Shown: positions 8,951-17,880 of the stretch, piece after piece
Numbering within the stretch: the stretch's first letter is position 1
How the letters are laid out: every line of letters starts with the position of its first letter
Assembly (NCBI RefSeq): GCF_003071345.1
Contig: NZ_QCYK01000002.1
Span: forward strand, 1,426,001 to 1,490,000
Direction of reading: 5' to 3'
Source: Chitinophaga parva
GTDB lineage: Bacteria > Bacteroidota > Bacteroidia > Chitinophagales > Chitinophagaceae
Length of the DNA stretch: 64,000 bases
Position numbers and translations under genes: made by a program
Notes under the pieces: generated by a model
Databases searched by the model: none
Told to the model about the DNA's origin: nothing
What the model saw: only the letters and a program-made list of their open reading frames with translations

Positions 8951-10288
8951 ATGTTATTTACAACGGACCGGCAAACGCTGGAAGACCTGAATATTTTTGG
9001 CAAGCACGGAGGCGATTCCGTGTACAATATCTTTAATCGCACGCACACCCGGGGAGGCGCGGCGCTGCTGGAAGACATGTTCCGGCATCCGCTCTCCGAC
9101 CCGGAGGCGATCAACCGGCGGAGCGGCATTATTCAATATTTTGCCACGGGTGCCATGGTATTCCCTTTCCAGCCCGCGCAGTTTGATGCCATTGATACTT
9201 ACCTGGCTAACACAGACGAGCGTACGAAATTGCAGGCCGCCGATGACTCCCTTGCAAAGCGCCTTGGTAACCTGGTGGCCCAGAATGGGGAAACGGCCAT
9301 GATCTACAAAGGCGTGCAGGCCCTGGTGGCATTGTTAAGTGATACGAAGACTTTTTTACAGGGACTGGACATAGGGCCGGGGCATGTGTATGAAACGGAG
9401 AAGACGGCAATGTTACTGCTCCTGTCAGAACCGGGATTGCTGTCCGTGCTGCAAACCAGTGCAAAGGATAAATTATCACATGCGCTGATCGCGGAGTACG
9501 ATGTGCTGCTGCGCTTCCGGCACAGGACGGTGGTGCAGCAACTGCTGCGGCATATTGCCGCGCTGGATGTGTACCTGTCTATAGCCCGTGTGGCTACGGA
9601 GCGGGGCTTTGCATTCCCCCGCGCCCTGCCGGCCGGCGCATCCGGCGTCCGGCTGGAAGGCGTATATCACCCGCAGGTGAAAGGCGCCGTAGGCAACGAT
9701 ATTACGGTCACACCGGAAGGGAACGTGCTTTTTCTCACGGGGGCCAACATGGCGGGGAAGTCCACTTTCATGAAATCCCTGAGTATAGCATTGTTCCTGG
9801 CGCACATGGGGTTTCCTGTGCCGGCGCAATCCATGGAGTTTGCGGTGCTGGACGGTATTTATACTACGATTAACCTGCCGGACAACCTGGGCATGGGTGC
9901 CAGCCATTTTTATGCGGAAGTACTGCGGGTAAAGAAAATGGCCCTGGAGCTGGGGCAGGGGAAAAAGCTTTTTATCGTCTTTGATGAATTGTTCCGCGGC
10001 ACCAATGTAAAGGACGCGTACGAGGCCACCATCGCCATTGTGAAAGCCTTTGCCCGCCAGCGGGGCAGCCTGTTTGTGATTTCCACCCACATTATAGAGG
10101 CGGGGGAGGTGTTGCGGGCGGAGTGTGGGAACGTACGCTTTGTATTCCTGCCCACGCGCATGGATGGCCACCGGCCCGTATATACCTACACGCTGGCCCC
10201 CGGCATTACCGACGACCGGCATGGTATGATCATTATCAACAATGAAGGCATCCTGGATATCCTGAGATCCGGGCTGGCTAAAAAATAG
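8951..10288 (+). CDS. Short MutS-like ATPase (first of a tandem pair)
   Basis: 445 residues. The C-terminal half is a MutS ATPase domain: Walker A GANMAGKST at 264-272, Walker B 'FIVFDELFRGTN', and the 'FVISTHIIE' His-switch region. The N-terminal 260 residues resemble only the helical core/lever region. The mismatch-recognition and connector domains of true MutS (about 850 residues) are absent, and there is no Smr nuclease tail, so it is unlikely to be the replication mismatch-repair MutS. It is a MutS-related paralogue of unknown role, common in Bacteroidota. It starts 5 bp after the GldFG fusion and is followed 3 bp later by a clear paralogue, suggesting translational coupling and perhaps a heterodimer. 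Confidence 0.88.
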   Translation: MLFTTDRQTLEDLNIFGKHGGDSVYNIFNRTHTRGGAALLEDMFRHPLSDPEAINRRSGIIQYFATGAMVFPFQPAQFDAIDTYLANTDERTKLQAADDSLAKRLGNLVAQNGETAMIYKGVQALVALLSDTKTFLQGLDIGPGHVYETEKTAMLLLLSEPGLLSVLQTSAKDKLSHALIAEYDVLLRFRHRTVVQQLLRHIAALDVYLSIARVATERGFAFPRALPAGASGVRLEGVYHPQVKGAVGNDITVTPEGNVLFLTGANMAGKSTFMKSLSIALFLAHMGFPVPAQSMEFAVLDGIYTTINLPDNLGMGASHFYAEVLRVKKMALELGQGKKLFIVFDELFRGTNVKDAYEATIAIVKAFARQRGSLFVISTHIIEAGEVLRAECGNVRFVFLPTRMDGHRPVYTYTLAPGITDDRHGMIIINNEGILDILRSGLAKK

Positions 10289-10291
10289 CAT

Positions 10292-11608
10292 ATGGCTTTT
10301 ATTGCAGACAAGCAAACACTGGAAGACCTTAACTTGCTGGGCAAGTTCAAGCCGCATTCCATTTACAACCTGTTTAACAAGGTGCATACCACCGGCGGGG
10401 AGCGCCTGCTGGACGCCATGTTTGCCCAGCCGCTTACCGACCCGGAGGCGATCAATGCGCGGAGCAGCATTTTCCAATACTTCCAGCAGCAGGCATTCAC
10501 CTTTCCGCTGCCAACGAGCGTGTTCCGTACCGCGGAAAATTACCTGAGCATGGGCACGGGCACTAATTTCCCGGCGGTCTTTGCCGCCACCTTCCGTAAA
10601 AAGGCAGGTGCCGCCCTGGTGCACGATGAGCAGTTTGCTGCCCTGAAAGCCGGTGTGGTGGCAGCCCTGCACATTTTGCAATCCCTGCGCAGGTTTGCAG
10701 ATGCTTTAAGGGTGCCGGAAGGGTCCGCGTACAGCAATGAGGCAGCCTCCTTAAAAACGCTGCTGGCAGACCGCCGCCTGGAAAGCGTATGGGGTATGGG
10801 TGACCATGCAGCGCTATCCTTTATGCAGTTAGTGAAGTACGACCTTTTGCTGCGGCATACCCTGCGCGATGCGGTAGAAAAAATACTGGAGCGGGTATAT
10901 CACCTGGATGTGTATATCGCCGTGAGTGGCGTTGCAAAAGATCGGCTGTTTTCCTACGCCCGGGCGTTGCCTAAAACACAACACCGGGTAAGCACCACGG
11001 CACTGCGCCATCCTGCCCTTGCCAACGCGGTGGCCAATGCCCTGTCGTTATCAGCGGAGTGTAACCTGTTATTCCTTACCGGGGCCAATATGGCTGGCAA
11101 GAGCACATTCATGAAGTCGTTTGGCATTGCCATTTATCTTGCCCACATGGGCTTCCCGGTGGCCGCGGAAAACATGGAGTTCTCCGTGCGCGATGGCCTG
11201 TTCTCTTCCATCAATGTACCGGATAACCTGAGCCTTGGGTACAGCCATTTTTACGCAGAGGTATTGCGTGTAAAGGCCGTGGCGCAAGCGGTGAGTGAAG
11301 GGAAGGACCTGGTAGTGATCTTTGATGAGCTGTTCAAGGGCACCAATGTGAAAGACGCATATGATGCTACACTGGCCGTCACGGCGGCTTTTGCGGCCTA
11401 TCGTAATTGCTGCTTTATTATCTCCACCCACATCATAGAAGTAGGGGAGCCACTGAAGCAGCAGGCGGCCGGTGTACAGTTTGCATTCCTGCCTACGGTG
11501 ATGGATGGCCCGGTGCCCCGTTATCCGTATACACTGCAAGCCGGGATTACCAATGACCGGCATGGAATGATGATCATCGGTAATGAACGTATTCTTGAAA
11601 TGATGTAG
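10292..11608 (+). CDS. Short MutS-like ATPase (second of a tandem pair)
   Basis: 438 residues, collinear with the preceding gene along its whole length: both open with 'KQTLEDLN'/'RQTLEDLN', share 'DPEAIN', and place Walker A GANMAGKST at exactly residues 264-272. Walker B is 'VVIFDELFKGTN'. As in its partner, the DNA mismatch-binding and connector domains of MutS are missing. The gene starts 3 bp after the first copy's stop. The divergence is highest in residues 65-200 and lowest in the ATPase, consistent with an old tandem duplication that kept both active sites. Function unknown; MutS ATPases work as dimers, so a heterodimer is plausible but not shown. Confidence 0.88.
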   Translation: MAFIADKQTLEDLNLLGKFKPHSIYNLFNKVHTTGGERLLDAMFAQPLTDPEAINARSSIFQYFQQQAFTFPLPTSVFRTAENYLSMGTGTNFPAVFAATFRKKAGAALVHDEQFAALKAGVVAALHILQSLRRFADALRVPEGSAYSNEAASLKTLLADRRLESVWGMGDHAALSFMQLVKYDLLLRHTLRDAVEKILERVYHLDVYIAVSGVAKDRLFSYARALPKTQHRVSTTALRHPALANAVANALSLSAECNLLFLTGANMAGKSTFMKSFGIAIYLAHMGFPVAAENMEFSVRDGLFSSINVPDNLSLGYSHFYAEVLRVKAVAQAVSEGKDLVVIFDELFKGTNVKDAYDATLAVTAAFAAYRNCCFIISTHIIEVGEPLKQQAAGVQFAFLPTVMDGPVPRYPYTLQAGITNDRHGMMIIGNERILEMM

Positions 11609-11648
11609 GTTTGTTGCAGATCAAAAACCGCATTAAAAAAATCTGACA

Positions 11649-14456
11649 ATGTCTAAACTCAGCTTCCGTGGCTGCGCGGCTCTCTGCGCGCTGACCACAC
11701 TGGGCGCGGGCGCTCCTTTGCAGGGGCATGCCCAGTCGCTTCCCCTGGACCCTGCCGTACATACCGGGAAACTTGCCAACGGCTTTACGTATTACATCCG
11801 CAAGAATACAGCGCCCAGGAACCGGGTTACTTTTTACCTGGTGAACAAGATCGGTTCCATGCAGGAAACAGAAGCCCAGCGTGGCCTGGCGCATATGATG
11901 GAGCACATGAGCTTTAATGGTACGACGCACTATCCAAAAAATGAACTGGTGGAATACCTGCAGAAATCAGGTGTGCGCTTTGGTGCAGACCTGAATGCCT
12001 ACACCGCTTTTGATGAAACCGTATACCAGTTGCCCCTGCCTTCGGATGATAGCAGTATTGTGCGCAACGGCTTGCAGATCATGCGCGACTGGGCCGGGGA
12101 AGCCACGCTGGATCCCACGGAGATAGACAAGGAGCGTGGCGTGGTGCTGGAGGAGAAGCGCCTGCGCAATGGCGCCCAGCAACGTTTCCAGGATCAGATG
12201 ATGCCCTTGCAGGTAAACCATAGCCGCTATGCGGATCGCCTGCCCATAGGCCTGGAAAGTGTGCTCAAAACCTTCACCCCGGAAACCATCCGTTCTTTTT
12301 ACAAGGACTGGTACCGCCCGGACCTGCAGGCGCTGATCGTGGTGGGTGATATTGATGTGGCCACGATGGAGGCGCAGGTAAAGCAAATGTTTGCCACTTT
12401 GAAAAATCCTGCAAAAGAAAAGAAGCGGGAGTACTACACCATCGCCCTTACCGGCAAGAACCAGTTCATGGCGCTTACCGATGCGGAACAGCAACGTACG
12501 CAGGTACAGGTGATGATCAAACAACCGGAACTGGTGATCCGCAACCGGGAAGATTACCGCCGCTTTATTGTTATGCAGATGATGAATGGCGCACTGCAGG
12601 AACGTTTCCAGCAGATCACCACGCAGGGCAATCCACCTTTCCTGCAGGTACAGGCCGGCCTGGGTGGCTTCATGGGCGGCCTGGATGCTTTTACGGTGAA
12701 CATAGCCCCTAAGCCCGGGCAACTGAAGGAAGCATTCAACATGGTATGGACGGAGGTGCAGCGTATGCAGCGCTTTGGCGTTACGGCAGCAGAACTGGAA
12801 CGTGGTAAAAAGAACTTCCTGCAGGAGTTTGAAGCCGCCTGGAAAGAGCGGGATAAAACGCCTTCCGATTCCTACGTGAAAGAATATGTGCAGTACTTCC
12901 TGAAGGGCGCCGCCTCCCCGGGTATTGATGCAGAGTATGCATTGGTAAAAACACTTGTACCCGGCATCACCTTAGACGATGTGAAAGCCCTGGCAAAACA
13001 AGCCATCAGGGACACCGATCGGGATATTTACATGGAAGCGCCGGAGAAAGATAAAGCATCCCTGCCCGATGCCGCAACCGTAGATGGTTGGATAGCCGCG
13101 GTGGCCCGTGCGCCGCTGCAGCCCTGGCAGGAAGCCGCTACCGGTCAAAGCTTGCTGGAAACCATGCCGGTGGCCGGCCACATCCTGCAACGCAGCGGGC
13201 CGGATAGCCTGGGTGTGTATACCTGTGTGCTGAGTAACGGGATCAAGGTGTTGGTTAAACCTACGGACTATAAAAATGACCAGGTGATGATCTCCGCATT
13301 CAGCGCAGGCGGCACCTCCGTATATCCTGACCCGTTATTTATGTCGGCTTCTAACGCGGCGCAGCTGGTGGCGGCCAATGGCCTGGGCAATATGGATCCG
13401 GTGGCGTTATCAAAGTTACTGACCGGTAAGAATGCCATGATGCAGCCCTTTATCCAGGAGCGTTACCAGGGCTTCCAGGGTGGTGCCAGTCCTGCAGACC
13501 TGGAAACGGCGCTGCAGCTACTTTACCTGGAGGTGACCGCGCCGCGCAAGGATACCAATATTTTCAACGGCCTTATAAGCCGCGCCAAAGCCAGCCTCGC
13601 GGGCCGCGGCAATAACCCCGATGCGGTATTTGCAGATACCGCCGCCGCGATCATGGGCATGCATCACTACCGCCGCCAGCCGCTCACGGAAGCCAGGCTG
13701 GAAGAGGTGAAGCTGGATGAGGCCTACCGCGTGTACAAAGAAAGCTTTGCCAATGCGGGCCTGCTCACTTTTGTATTGGTGGGTAATATTGATACCGCCC
13801 GCCTTTATCCGCTGCTGGAACAGTACGTAGCATCACTGCCAGGACATGCAGGCACCAGTGACTGGAAAGACCTGGGCATCCATATCCCGGAAGGCAAGGT
13901 GAATGCCACGGTGTACAAAGGCAATGATAACAAGGCGGTGGTGAACCTGGTGTTCAGTGGTACATATGCATACAATGCAGACAATAATATGCAGTTGACC
14001 GCCCTCGGATCCATCCTGCAGTTCCGTATTACGGAACGTATCCGCGAAACAGAGGGAGGCGCTTATTCTCCCCGCGCCGGCGTTACTTACAATAAGCTGC
14101 CGGAAGGCCGCTATGCCTTCTCCGTGCAGATCACCTGCGCACCTGCTAACGTGGAAAAACTGATCGCTGCTACCAAAGAAGAGATGGACAAGTTGAAGAC
14201 CAATGGCCCCAGCGAAGATGATGTAGCCAAGTTTGTGGCGGAAACCCGCCGCAGCCAGGAGTTACAGCTGCGTGACAATGGCTTCTGGATGCAATACCTG
14301 GTGGGCCGTTTGCAAAACGGCGACCCGATGAACGCAGTATTGCATTTTGATGAAAGGCTGGCCATGGTAACCAGGGCAAGCGTGCAACAAACCGCTGCAA
14401 AATATTTTACCAATGAAAATGAAGTCCGGCTGGTACACCTGCCGGAAGCGAAATAA
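11649..14456 (+). CDS. M16 family zinc metallopeptidase (pitrilysin type)
   Basis: 935 residues with an N-terminal export signal ('GCAALCALTTLGAGAPLQGHAQ'). The inverted zinc motif HxxEH is intact as HMMEH at residues 82-86, with the distal Glu expected in 'DKERGVVLEE' about 75 residues later. Two M16 repeats follow (roughly 40-480 and 520-935), the second lacking the zinc motif, as in full-length pitrilysin-like enzymes. It probably degrades peptides in the periplasm. It follows the MutS pair by 40 bp and is closed by an intrinsic terminator at 14497, so it may be the last gene of the run starting at 5685. Confidence 0.93.
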   Translation: MSKLSFRGCAALCALTTLGAGAPLQGHAQSLPLDPAVHTGKLANGFTYYIRKNTAPRNRVTFYLVNKIGSMQETEAQRGLAHMMEHMSFNGTTHYPKNELVEYLQKSGVRFGADLNAYTAFDETVYQLPLPSDDSSIVRNGLQIMRDWAGEATLDPTEIDKERGVVLEEKRLRNGAQQRFQDQMMPLQVNHSRYADRLPIGLESVLKTFTPETIRSFYKDWYRPDLQALIVVGDIDVATMEAQVKQMFATLKNPAKEKKREYYTIALTGKNQFMALTDAEQQRTQVQVMIKQPELVIRNREDYRRFIVMQMMNGALQERFQQITTQGNPPFLQVQAGLGGFMGGLDAFTVNIAPKPGQLKEAFNMVWTEVQRMQRFGVTAAELERGKKNFLQEFEAAWKERDKTPSDSYVKEYVQYFLKGAASPGIDAEYALVKTLVPGITLDDVKALAKQAIRDTDRDIYMEAPEKDKASLPDAATVDGWIAAVARAPLQPWQEAATGQSLLETMPVAGHILQRSGPDSLGVYTCVLSNGIKVLVKPTDYKNDQVMISAFSAGGTSVYPDPLFMSASNAAQLVAANGLGNMDPVALSKLLTGKNAMMQPFIQERYQGFQGGASPADLETALQLLYLEVTAPRKDTNIFNGLISRAKASLAGRGNNPDAVFADTAAAIMGMHHYRRQPLTEARLEEVKLDEAYRVYKESFANAGLLTFVLVGNIDTARLYPLLEQYVASLPGHAGTSDWKDLGIHIPEGKVNATVYKGNDNKAVVNLVFSGTYAYNADNNMQLTALGSILQFRITERIRETEGGAYSPRAGVTYNKLPEGRYAFSVQITCAPANVEKLIAATKEEMDKLKTNGPSEDDVAKFVAETRRSQELQLRDNGFWMQYLVGRLQNGDPMNAVLHFDERLAMVTRASVQQTAAKYFTNENEVRLVHLPEAK

Positions 14457-14496
14457 CTGCTGTACCCAACAGCATTTTTGTTGATCGCTTAAAATA

Positions 14497-14525
14497 AAGG
14501 TCACCTTTCGCAGGTGGCCTTTTTC
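14497..14525 (+). terminator. Rho-independent terminator after the M16 peptidase
   Basis: An 8-bp stem, AGGTCACC at 14498-14505 against GGTGGCCT at 14513-14520 with one G-T pair, 7-nt loop, followed by TTTTC. It lies 41 bp after the peptidase stop codon. Confidence 0.8.
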
Positions 14526-14619
14526 ATTTTGATAAAAAATGGCCACCCGGGCTTCAACAAGTGTGGGTGGCGCTGTAAGAAAGCGGGATTACAGCGTACA
14601 GACAACCGTTATTAACGCC

Positions 14620-14650
14620 GGGAAGCCGCCTTGTGATCAGGCGGCTTCCC
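14620..14650 (-). terminator. Perfect 11-bp inverted repeat after the NmrA-type gene
   Basis: GGGAAGCCGCC at 14620-14630 and its exact complement at 14640-14650 around a 9-nt loop. It lies 20 bp beyond the stop of the minus-strand gene ending at 14670. It is GC-rich and strong, but the minus-strand sequence after it is not a clean T run, so a pause or mRNA-stabilising hairpin is also possible. Confidence 0.55.
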
Positions 14651-14669
14651 TATGCATGGCCAGGGCACA

Positions 14670-15542
14670 TTAAAAGCGGGTGGCAAATTCTTTTGCAAAC
14701 ACTTCCAGCGGGCGGCGTTGTGCGGCGGCGGGGCGGTGAGCATCAAAATCTGTCCACAGCGCCCCACTGTGTACGGCGGTCCCCATTTCTACAAACAGGC
14801 TGGCAATGGGCGCCGGCATGCCACTGCCGGTAAGCCCCTGCAGCAGTTGCTCGTTGGTAAATTGTACCCAGGGCAGTCCCGGCTTGCCCACGGCGGCGCC
14901 CAGCACTTCCGCGATCTCGCTGGTATTGCGTTCATCACTTACCAGGTAGCGCACCTGCCTGCCCTGGCCGGGTTGCTGCAGCTCCGCTGCCACTACATCG
15001 GCAATATCTGCCGGATGCACCAGCAGCAGGCGACCGGCATAGTTGGAGCCAATGATGCCCCGGTGCTTGATCATGTCCACGTTACCCATGAAATTGGTGT
15101 AAAAGAAGGGCGCGCGCACGTGGGTGAGGTGAACGCCTTCCAGTTGGTTCAGCACCTGCTCCGCCTGGTGCAGGCCGGAGATCATGCCCGTGCCGCTTTC
15201 CAGGTGGGCGCCTATGCTGCTCAGGTTTACCACGCGGGTAATACCATTCACACGGATCGCGCTGGCGTAATTGCGGGCGGTACCAGCCACGTAGTCAATG
15301 TAATTGGGCGCGGAAAAGTCCGGGGGTACCATGGTGTACACGGCGTCTGCCCCATGGAAAGCGGTGGCCAGGAAAGCTTCGTCATTAACGGAGCCAATGG
15401 CAGGGGTGGCTCCCAGCGCACGGATGGCATCGGTTTTGCCGGGGTTGCTGCTGATGATGGTTACATGGTGACCGGCAGCTATCAGTTGGGTGGCCAGTGG
15501 GCGGCTGATGTTGCCCAGTGAACCGGTGATGGTGATGTTCAT
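14670..15542 (-). CDS. NmrA-type NAD(P)-binding protein, probable quinone oxidoreductase
   Basis: 290 residues from ATG 15542, chosen over an upstream in-frame ATG because the Rossmann strand 'NITITGSLGN' should begin at the N-terminus. The dinucleotide motif GSLGN is at residues 7-11, and the sequence has the 'HADxV'-like NmrA pattern 'FHGADAVYTMVPPD'. It lacks the Tyr-x-x-x-Lys catalytic pair of classical short-chain dehydrogenases. Related proteins such as E. coli QorB reduce quinones with NAD(P)H, and E. coli qorB also lies divergent to an HxlR gene, as here. A close paralogue is at 46508. Specific substrate is inferred, not seen. Confidence 0.8.
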   Translation of the reverse strand: MNITITGSLGNISRPLATQLIAAGHHVTIISSNPGKTDAIRALGATPAIGSVNDEAFLATAFHGADAVYTMVPPDFSAPNYIDYVAGTARNYASAIRVNGITRVVNLSSIGAHLESGTGMISGLHQAEQVLNQLEGVHLTHVRAPFFYTNFMGNVDMIKHRGIIGSNYAGRLLLVHPADIADVVAAELQQPGQGRQVRYLVSDERNTSEIAEVLGAAVGKPGLPWVQFTNEQLLQGLTGSGMPAPIASLFVEMGTAVHSGALWTDFDAHRPAAAQRRPLEVFAKEFATRF

Positions 15543-15564
15543 AAAACGGCGTTTTTGTTTTTTG

Positions 15565-15595
15565 TTGCACAAAGGTATTTTTGTACTTACTTTTG
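15565..15595 (+). promoter_or_regulatory. Bacteroidota-type promoter for the HxlR gene
   Basis: TTG at 15565-15567, 20-bp spacer, TACTTTTG at 15588-15595, matching the TTG/TAnnTTTG consensus. It predicts a start near 15600 and a leader of about 25 nt. A second -7-like element (TATTTTTG, 15576-15583) lies inside. Confidence 0.65.
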
Positions 15596-15600
15596 TACAA
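15570..15600 (-). promoter_or_regulatory. Bacteroidota-type promoter for the NmrA-type gene
   Basis: Reading the minus strand: TTG at 15600-15598, 20-bp spacer, TACCTTTG at 15577-15570. The predicted transcript starts near 15565, about 23 nt before the ATG at 15542. It overlaps the opposing HxlR promoter almost completely. Confidence 0.7.
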
Positions 15601-15608
15601 GTACTTAC
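15583..15608. promoter_or_regulatory. Candidate HxlR operator over both divergent promoters
   Basis: GTACTTAC occurs at 15583-15590 and again at 15601-15608 (18-bp period). GTACTT at 15583 also pairs with AAGTAC at 15599-15604 as an inverted repeat. The site covers the -33 element of the minus promoter and the -7 element of the plus promoter, so one bound regulator could shut both. The same 8-mer recurs before the second HxlR gene. Confidence 0.6.
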
Positions 15609-15624
15609 CCTAAAGTAGGTTTAT

Positions 15625-16038
15625 ATGACCGCGATCAAGAAAACATCCACCATCCAGGAAAATAAAGCACTTACCTTCCAGCAGTGCCCTGTTACGTATC
15701 TCATGGAGCGCATAGGCGGCTACTGGAAGCCCATCATCCTGTTCAACCTACTCTCCGGCCCCAAGCGCTACAGCGAGATCCGGAAGTCCATGCCTTCCAT
15801 TACGGAGAAGGTATTGATCCAGCAACTGAAGCAGCTGGAAGCAGACAGCCTGCTTACCCGGGAGGCAAAACCGGTGGTGCCGCCTTACGTAACTTACAGC
15901 CTCACAGAAGCCGGCTGGAGGCTGCGGGAAGTGCTGGTAGCCATGGCAACATGGTCTATAGAAGACGGGCACCGGAAAGGCGTATACTGGGAGGGTAATA
16001 TTGCCGATATACCCGACGCGCGTGTGCAGGCATCTTAG
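15625..16038 (+). CDS. HxlR family winged-helix transcriptional regulator
   Basis: 137 residues. The HxlR pattern is clear: an N-terminal 'QCP' Cys (residue 22), 'IGGYWKPIILFNLLSGPKRYSEIRKSM' winged-helix segment, and 'ITEKVLIQQLKQLEADSLLTRE' recognition region. In YodB, CatR and QorR a Cys at this place senses quinones and related electrophiles, so Cys22 is a candidate sensor here. The gene is divergent from an NmrA-type protein gene with overlapping promoters and a matching operator, so it most likely represses that gene and itself. The inducer is inferred from the family and the arrangement. Confidence 0.9.
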   Translation: MTAIKKTSTIQENKALTFQQCPVTYLMERIGGYWKPIILFNLLSGPKRYSEIRKSMPSITEKVLIQQLKQLEADSLLTREAKPVVPPYVTYSLTEAGWRLREVLVAMATWSIEDGHRKGVYWEGNIADIPDARVQAS

Positions 16039-16181
16039 CGTGGGCTTGTTTTCTTACTGAATTAACCTATCTTGTAATGTATTGGCTGTGAATACGGAAG
16101 CCATTATCCATCGTCTGAAACCATGTTGTTTAGCCCAACCGGTGTGATAAAGAACCTTAACGAGCACAATAGACAACAAAT

Positions 16182-17663
16182 ATGCATGCCATTGATATCA
16201 AGGCGCTGATGGCCCAGAAAATGGTGGAGGAGATCGAAGACTATGCTGTATTGCTGCTGGATACAGAGGGCAAGATTGCCAGTTGGAACCGCGGCGCACA
16301 GAAAGTAAAGGGATATACCGCCGATGAAATAGTGGGCCAACACTTTCATGTGTTCTATACCCCGGAGGACCAGGAGGCCGGCCGGCCGTACCGCCTCATC
16401 AATATAGCCCGCAACACCGGCTCCGCCCGTGATGAGGGCTGGCGCGTACGTAAAGATGGCACCCGCTTCTGGGGCAGCATCGTGATCACCGCCATCCACG
16501 ATGATGATGGGGAGGTGATAGGCTTCACTAAAGTTACACGCGACCTTACCGCACAAAAGGAATATACAGACCGCCTGCGGGCTTCTGAAGAACGCTACAG
16601 CCGCATGGTGGAAGCGGTACAGGATTATGCCATCCTCCTCCTGGATACGGAAGGTGGTATACAGAACTGGAACATTGGCGCGGAGAAATTAAAGGGCTAC
16701 ACGGCCGCAGAGATCATCGGGCGCCATTTCCGTATTTTCTATCCCGAGAAGGACCGCCAGCACCAGTTGCCGGAAGCACTGCTGGCCATGGCCAGGCTAC
16801 AGGGCCGCGCTCATCATGAAGGCTGGCGCATGCGCAAGGATGGCAGCCTGTTCTGGGGCAGCATCGTGATCACAGCCCTGCACAATGATGCCGGTGAAGT
16901 GATCGGGTTTTCCAAAGTGACCAAAGACCTCACCGCCAATAAAAAAGCGGAGGAGGCGCAGGAGCGCTACCTGCAGCAACTGGAAGACCGCAACCGGGAA
17001 ATGGAGCAGCTCACTTACATTGCTTCGCACGACCTGCAACAACCCCTGCGCACTATCACCAATTTCCTCAGCATGTTTGAGCACAAATATGCGCCCCTGG
17101 TGGACGAGCACGGACACCTTTACATATCGCTGGTAATGAAGGCCGCGGTACGCATGCGGGAGCTGATCCGCGCTATCCTGGAATACTCCACGCTGGGGGC
17201 CAACAAAGTGATTGCCACCGTGCATTCCGCGGAACTGCTGGAGGAAGTAAAGCAGGACCTGCATGATATGATCAGCACCACCGGCGCTGTTGTAGAGGGG
17301 CAAAACATGCCAGTTTTACAAGGCTACCGCCTGGAACTGCGCCAGCTATTGCAAAACCTGGTGAGCAACGCTATTAAGTTCCGCCGCCCGGGAGAAGTGC
17401 CCCATGTAACGGTGACGGCAGAACGCAGTCGCAACCGTTGGATCTTTTGTGTGAAAGACAATGGCATTGGCATGGAGGAACCCGCCATGTCCAAGATCTT
17501 TATGATGTTCCAGCGCCTGCACTCCAAGGACCAGTACCCCGGCGCGGGTATAGGCCTGGCCTATGCAAAGAAGATCGTGGCCCTGCATAATGGGCAGATC
17601 TGGGTGGAGTCTACACCAGGCCATGGCAGCCGCTTTTATTTTTCTATCCCTTTTACCCAATAA
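16182..17663 (+). CDS. Sensor histidine kinase with two PAS domains
   Basis: 493 residues, no membrane segment, so probably cytoplasmic. Two similar PAS domains (about 15-130 and 145-255) each contain 'LLLDTEG', 'W(N)RGAQKVKGYTADEI' or 'WNIGAEKLKGYTAAEI', and 'DGTRFWGSIVITA'-like strands, an internal duplication. A dimerisation/phosphoacceptor helix has HDLQQPL with His283, followed by N-box 'NLVSNAIKF', 'DNGIGM' and G-box 'GAGIGLAYAKKI'. This resembles bacteriophytochrome-like light/redox kinases of the HWE/HisKA type, with the chromophore domain missing. No response regulator is adjacent, so its partner is elsewhere. Ligand unknown. Confidence 0.92.
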   Translation: MHAIDIKALMAQKMVEEIEDYAVLLLDTEGKIASWNRGAQKVKGYTADEIVGQHFHVFYTPEDQEAGRPYRLINIARNTGSARDEGWRVRKDGTRFWGSIVITAIHDDDGEVIGFTKVTRDLTAQKEYTDRLRASEERYSRMVEAVQDYAILLLDTEGGIQNWNIGAEKLKGYTAAEIIGRHFRIFYPEKDRQHQLPEALLAMARLQGRAHHEGWRMRKDGSLFWGSIVITALHNDAGEVIGFSKVTKDLTANKKAEEAQERYLQQLEDRNREMEQLTYIASHDLQQPLRTITNFLSMFEHKYAPLVDEHGHLYISLVMKAAVRMRELIRAILEYSTLGANKVIATVHSAELLEEVKQDLHDMISTTGAVVEGQNMPVLQGYRLELRQLLQNLVSNAIKFRRPGEVPHVTVTAERSRNRWIFCVKDNGIGMEEPAMSKIFMMFQRLHSKDQYPGAGIGLAYAKKIVALHNGQIWVESTPGHGSRFYFSIPFTQ

Positions 17664-17880
17664 TCTGTAAAATGTACATTGGGCGCCCGCCCGCTCAGGG
17701 CCGAACATTTGCGGATGTATTTTTCACGATCAAACCGGCCGTCCGGAAACGGACAGTTCCTGTGCCATGGCGGACAATGCACAAGTGCCTGTGCTTTTGC
17801 CGTGTGTTGTAAATCAATAGTTTGCAAAACCGGCGGGGCTTTTGCAAGCCTTGCGCATTGCAGCATCAAACTTCCGCGCT

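Noticed and set aside
9476..10681. 401-codon minus-strand frame spanning the two MutS-like genes
   Set aside because: It crosses the junction of two coherent ATPase genes and shows no motif; a shadow.
8951..11608. Canonical mismatch-repair mutS
   Set aside because: About half the length of MutS, without mismatch-binding and connector domains.
14652..15521. Plus-strand frame opposite the NmrA-type gene
   Set aside because: No motif, while the minus strand has a complete Rossmann protein with promoter.
17741..17754. Terminator between the PAS kinase and the permease
   Set aside because: GTCCG-GAAA-CGGAC is only a 5-bp stem with no T run; too weak to call.
17842..17880. TTG start giving a longer permease
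   Set aside because: The extension has no membrane pattern and the ATG at 17881 matches the family N-terminus.
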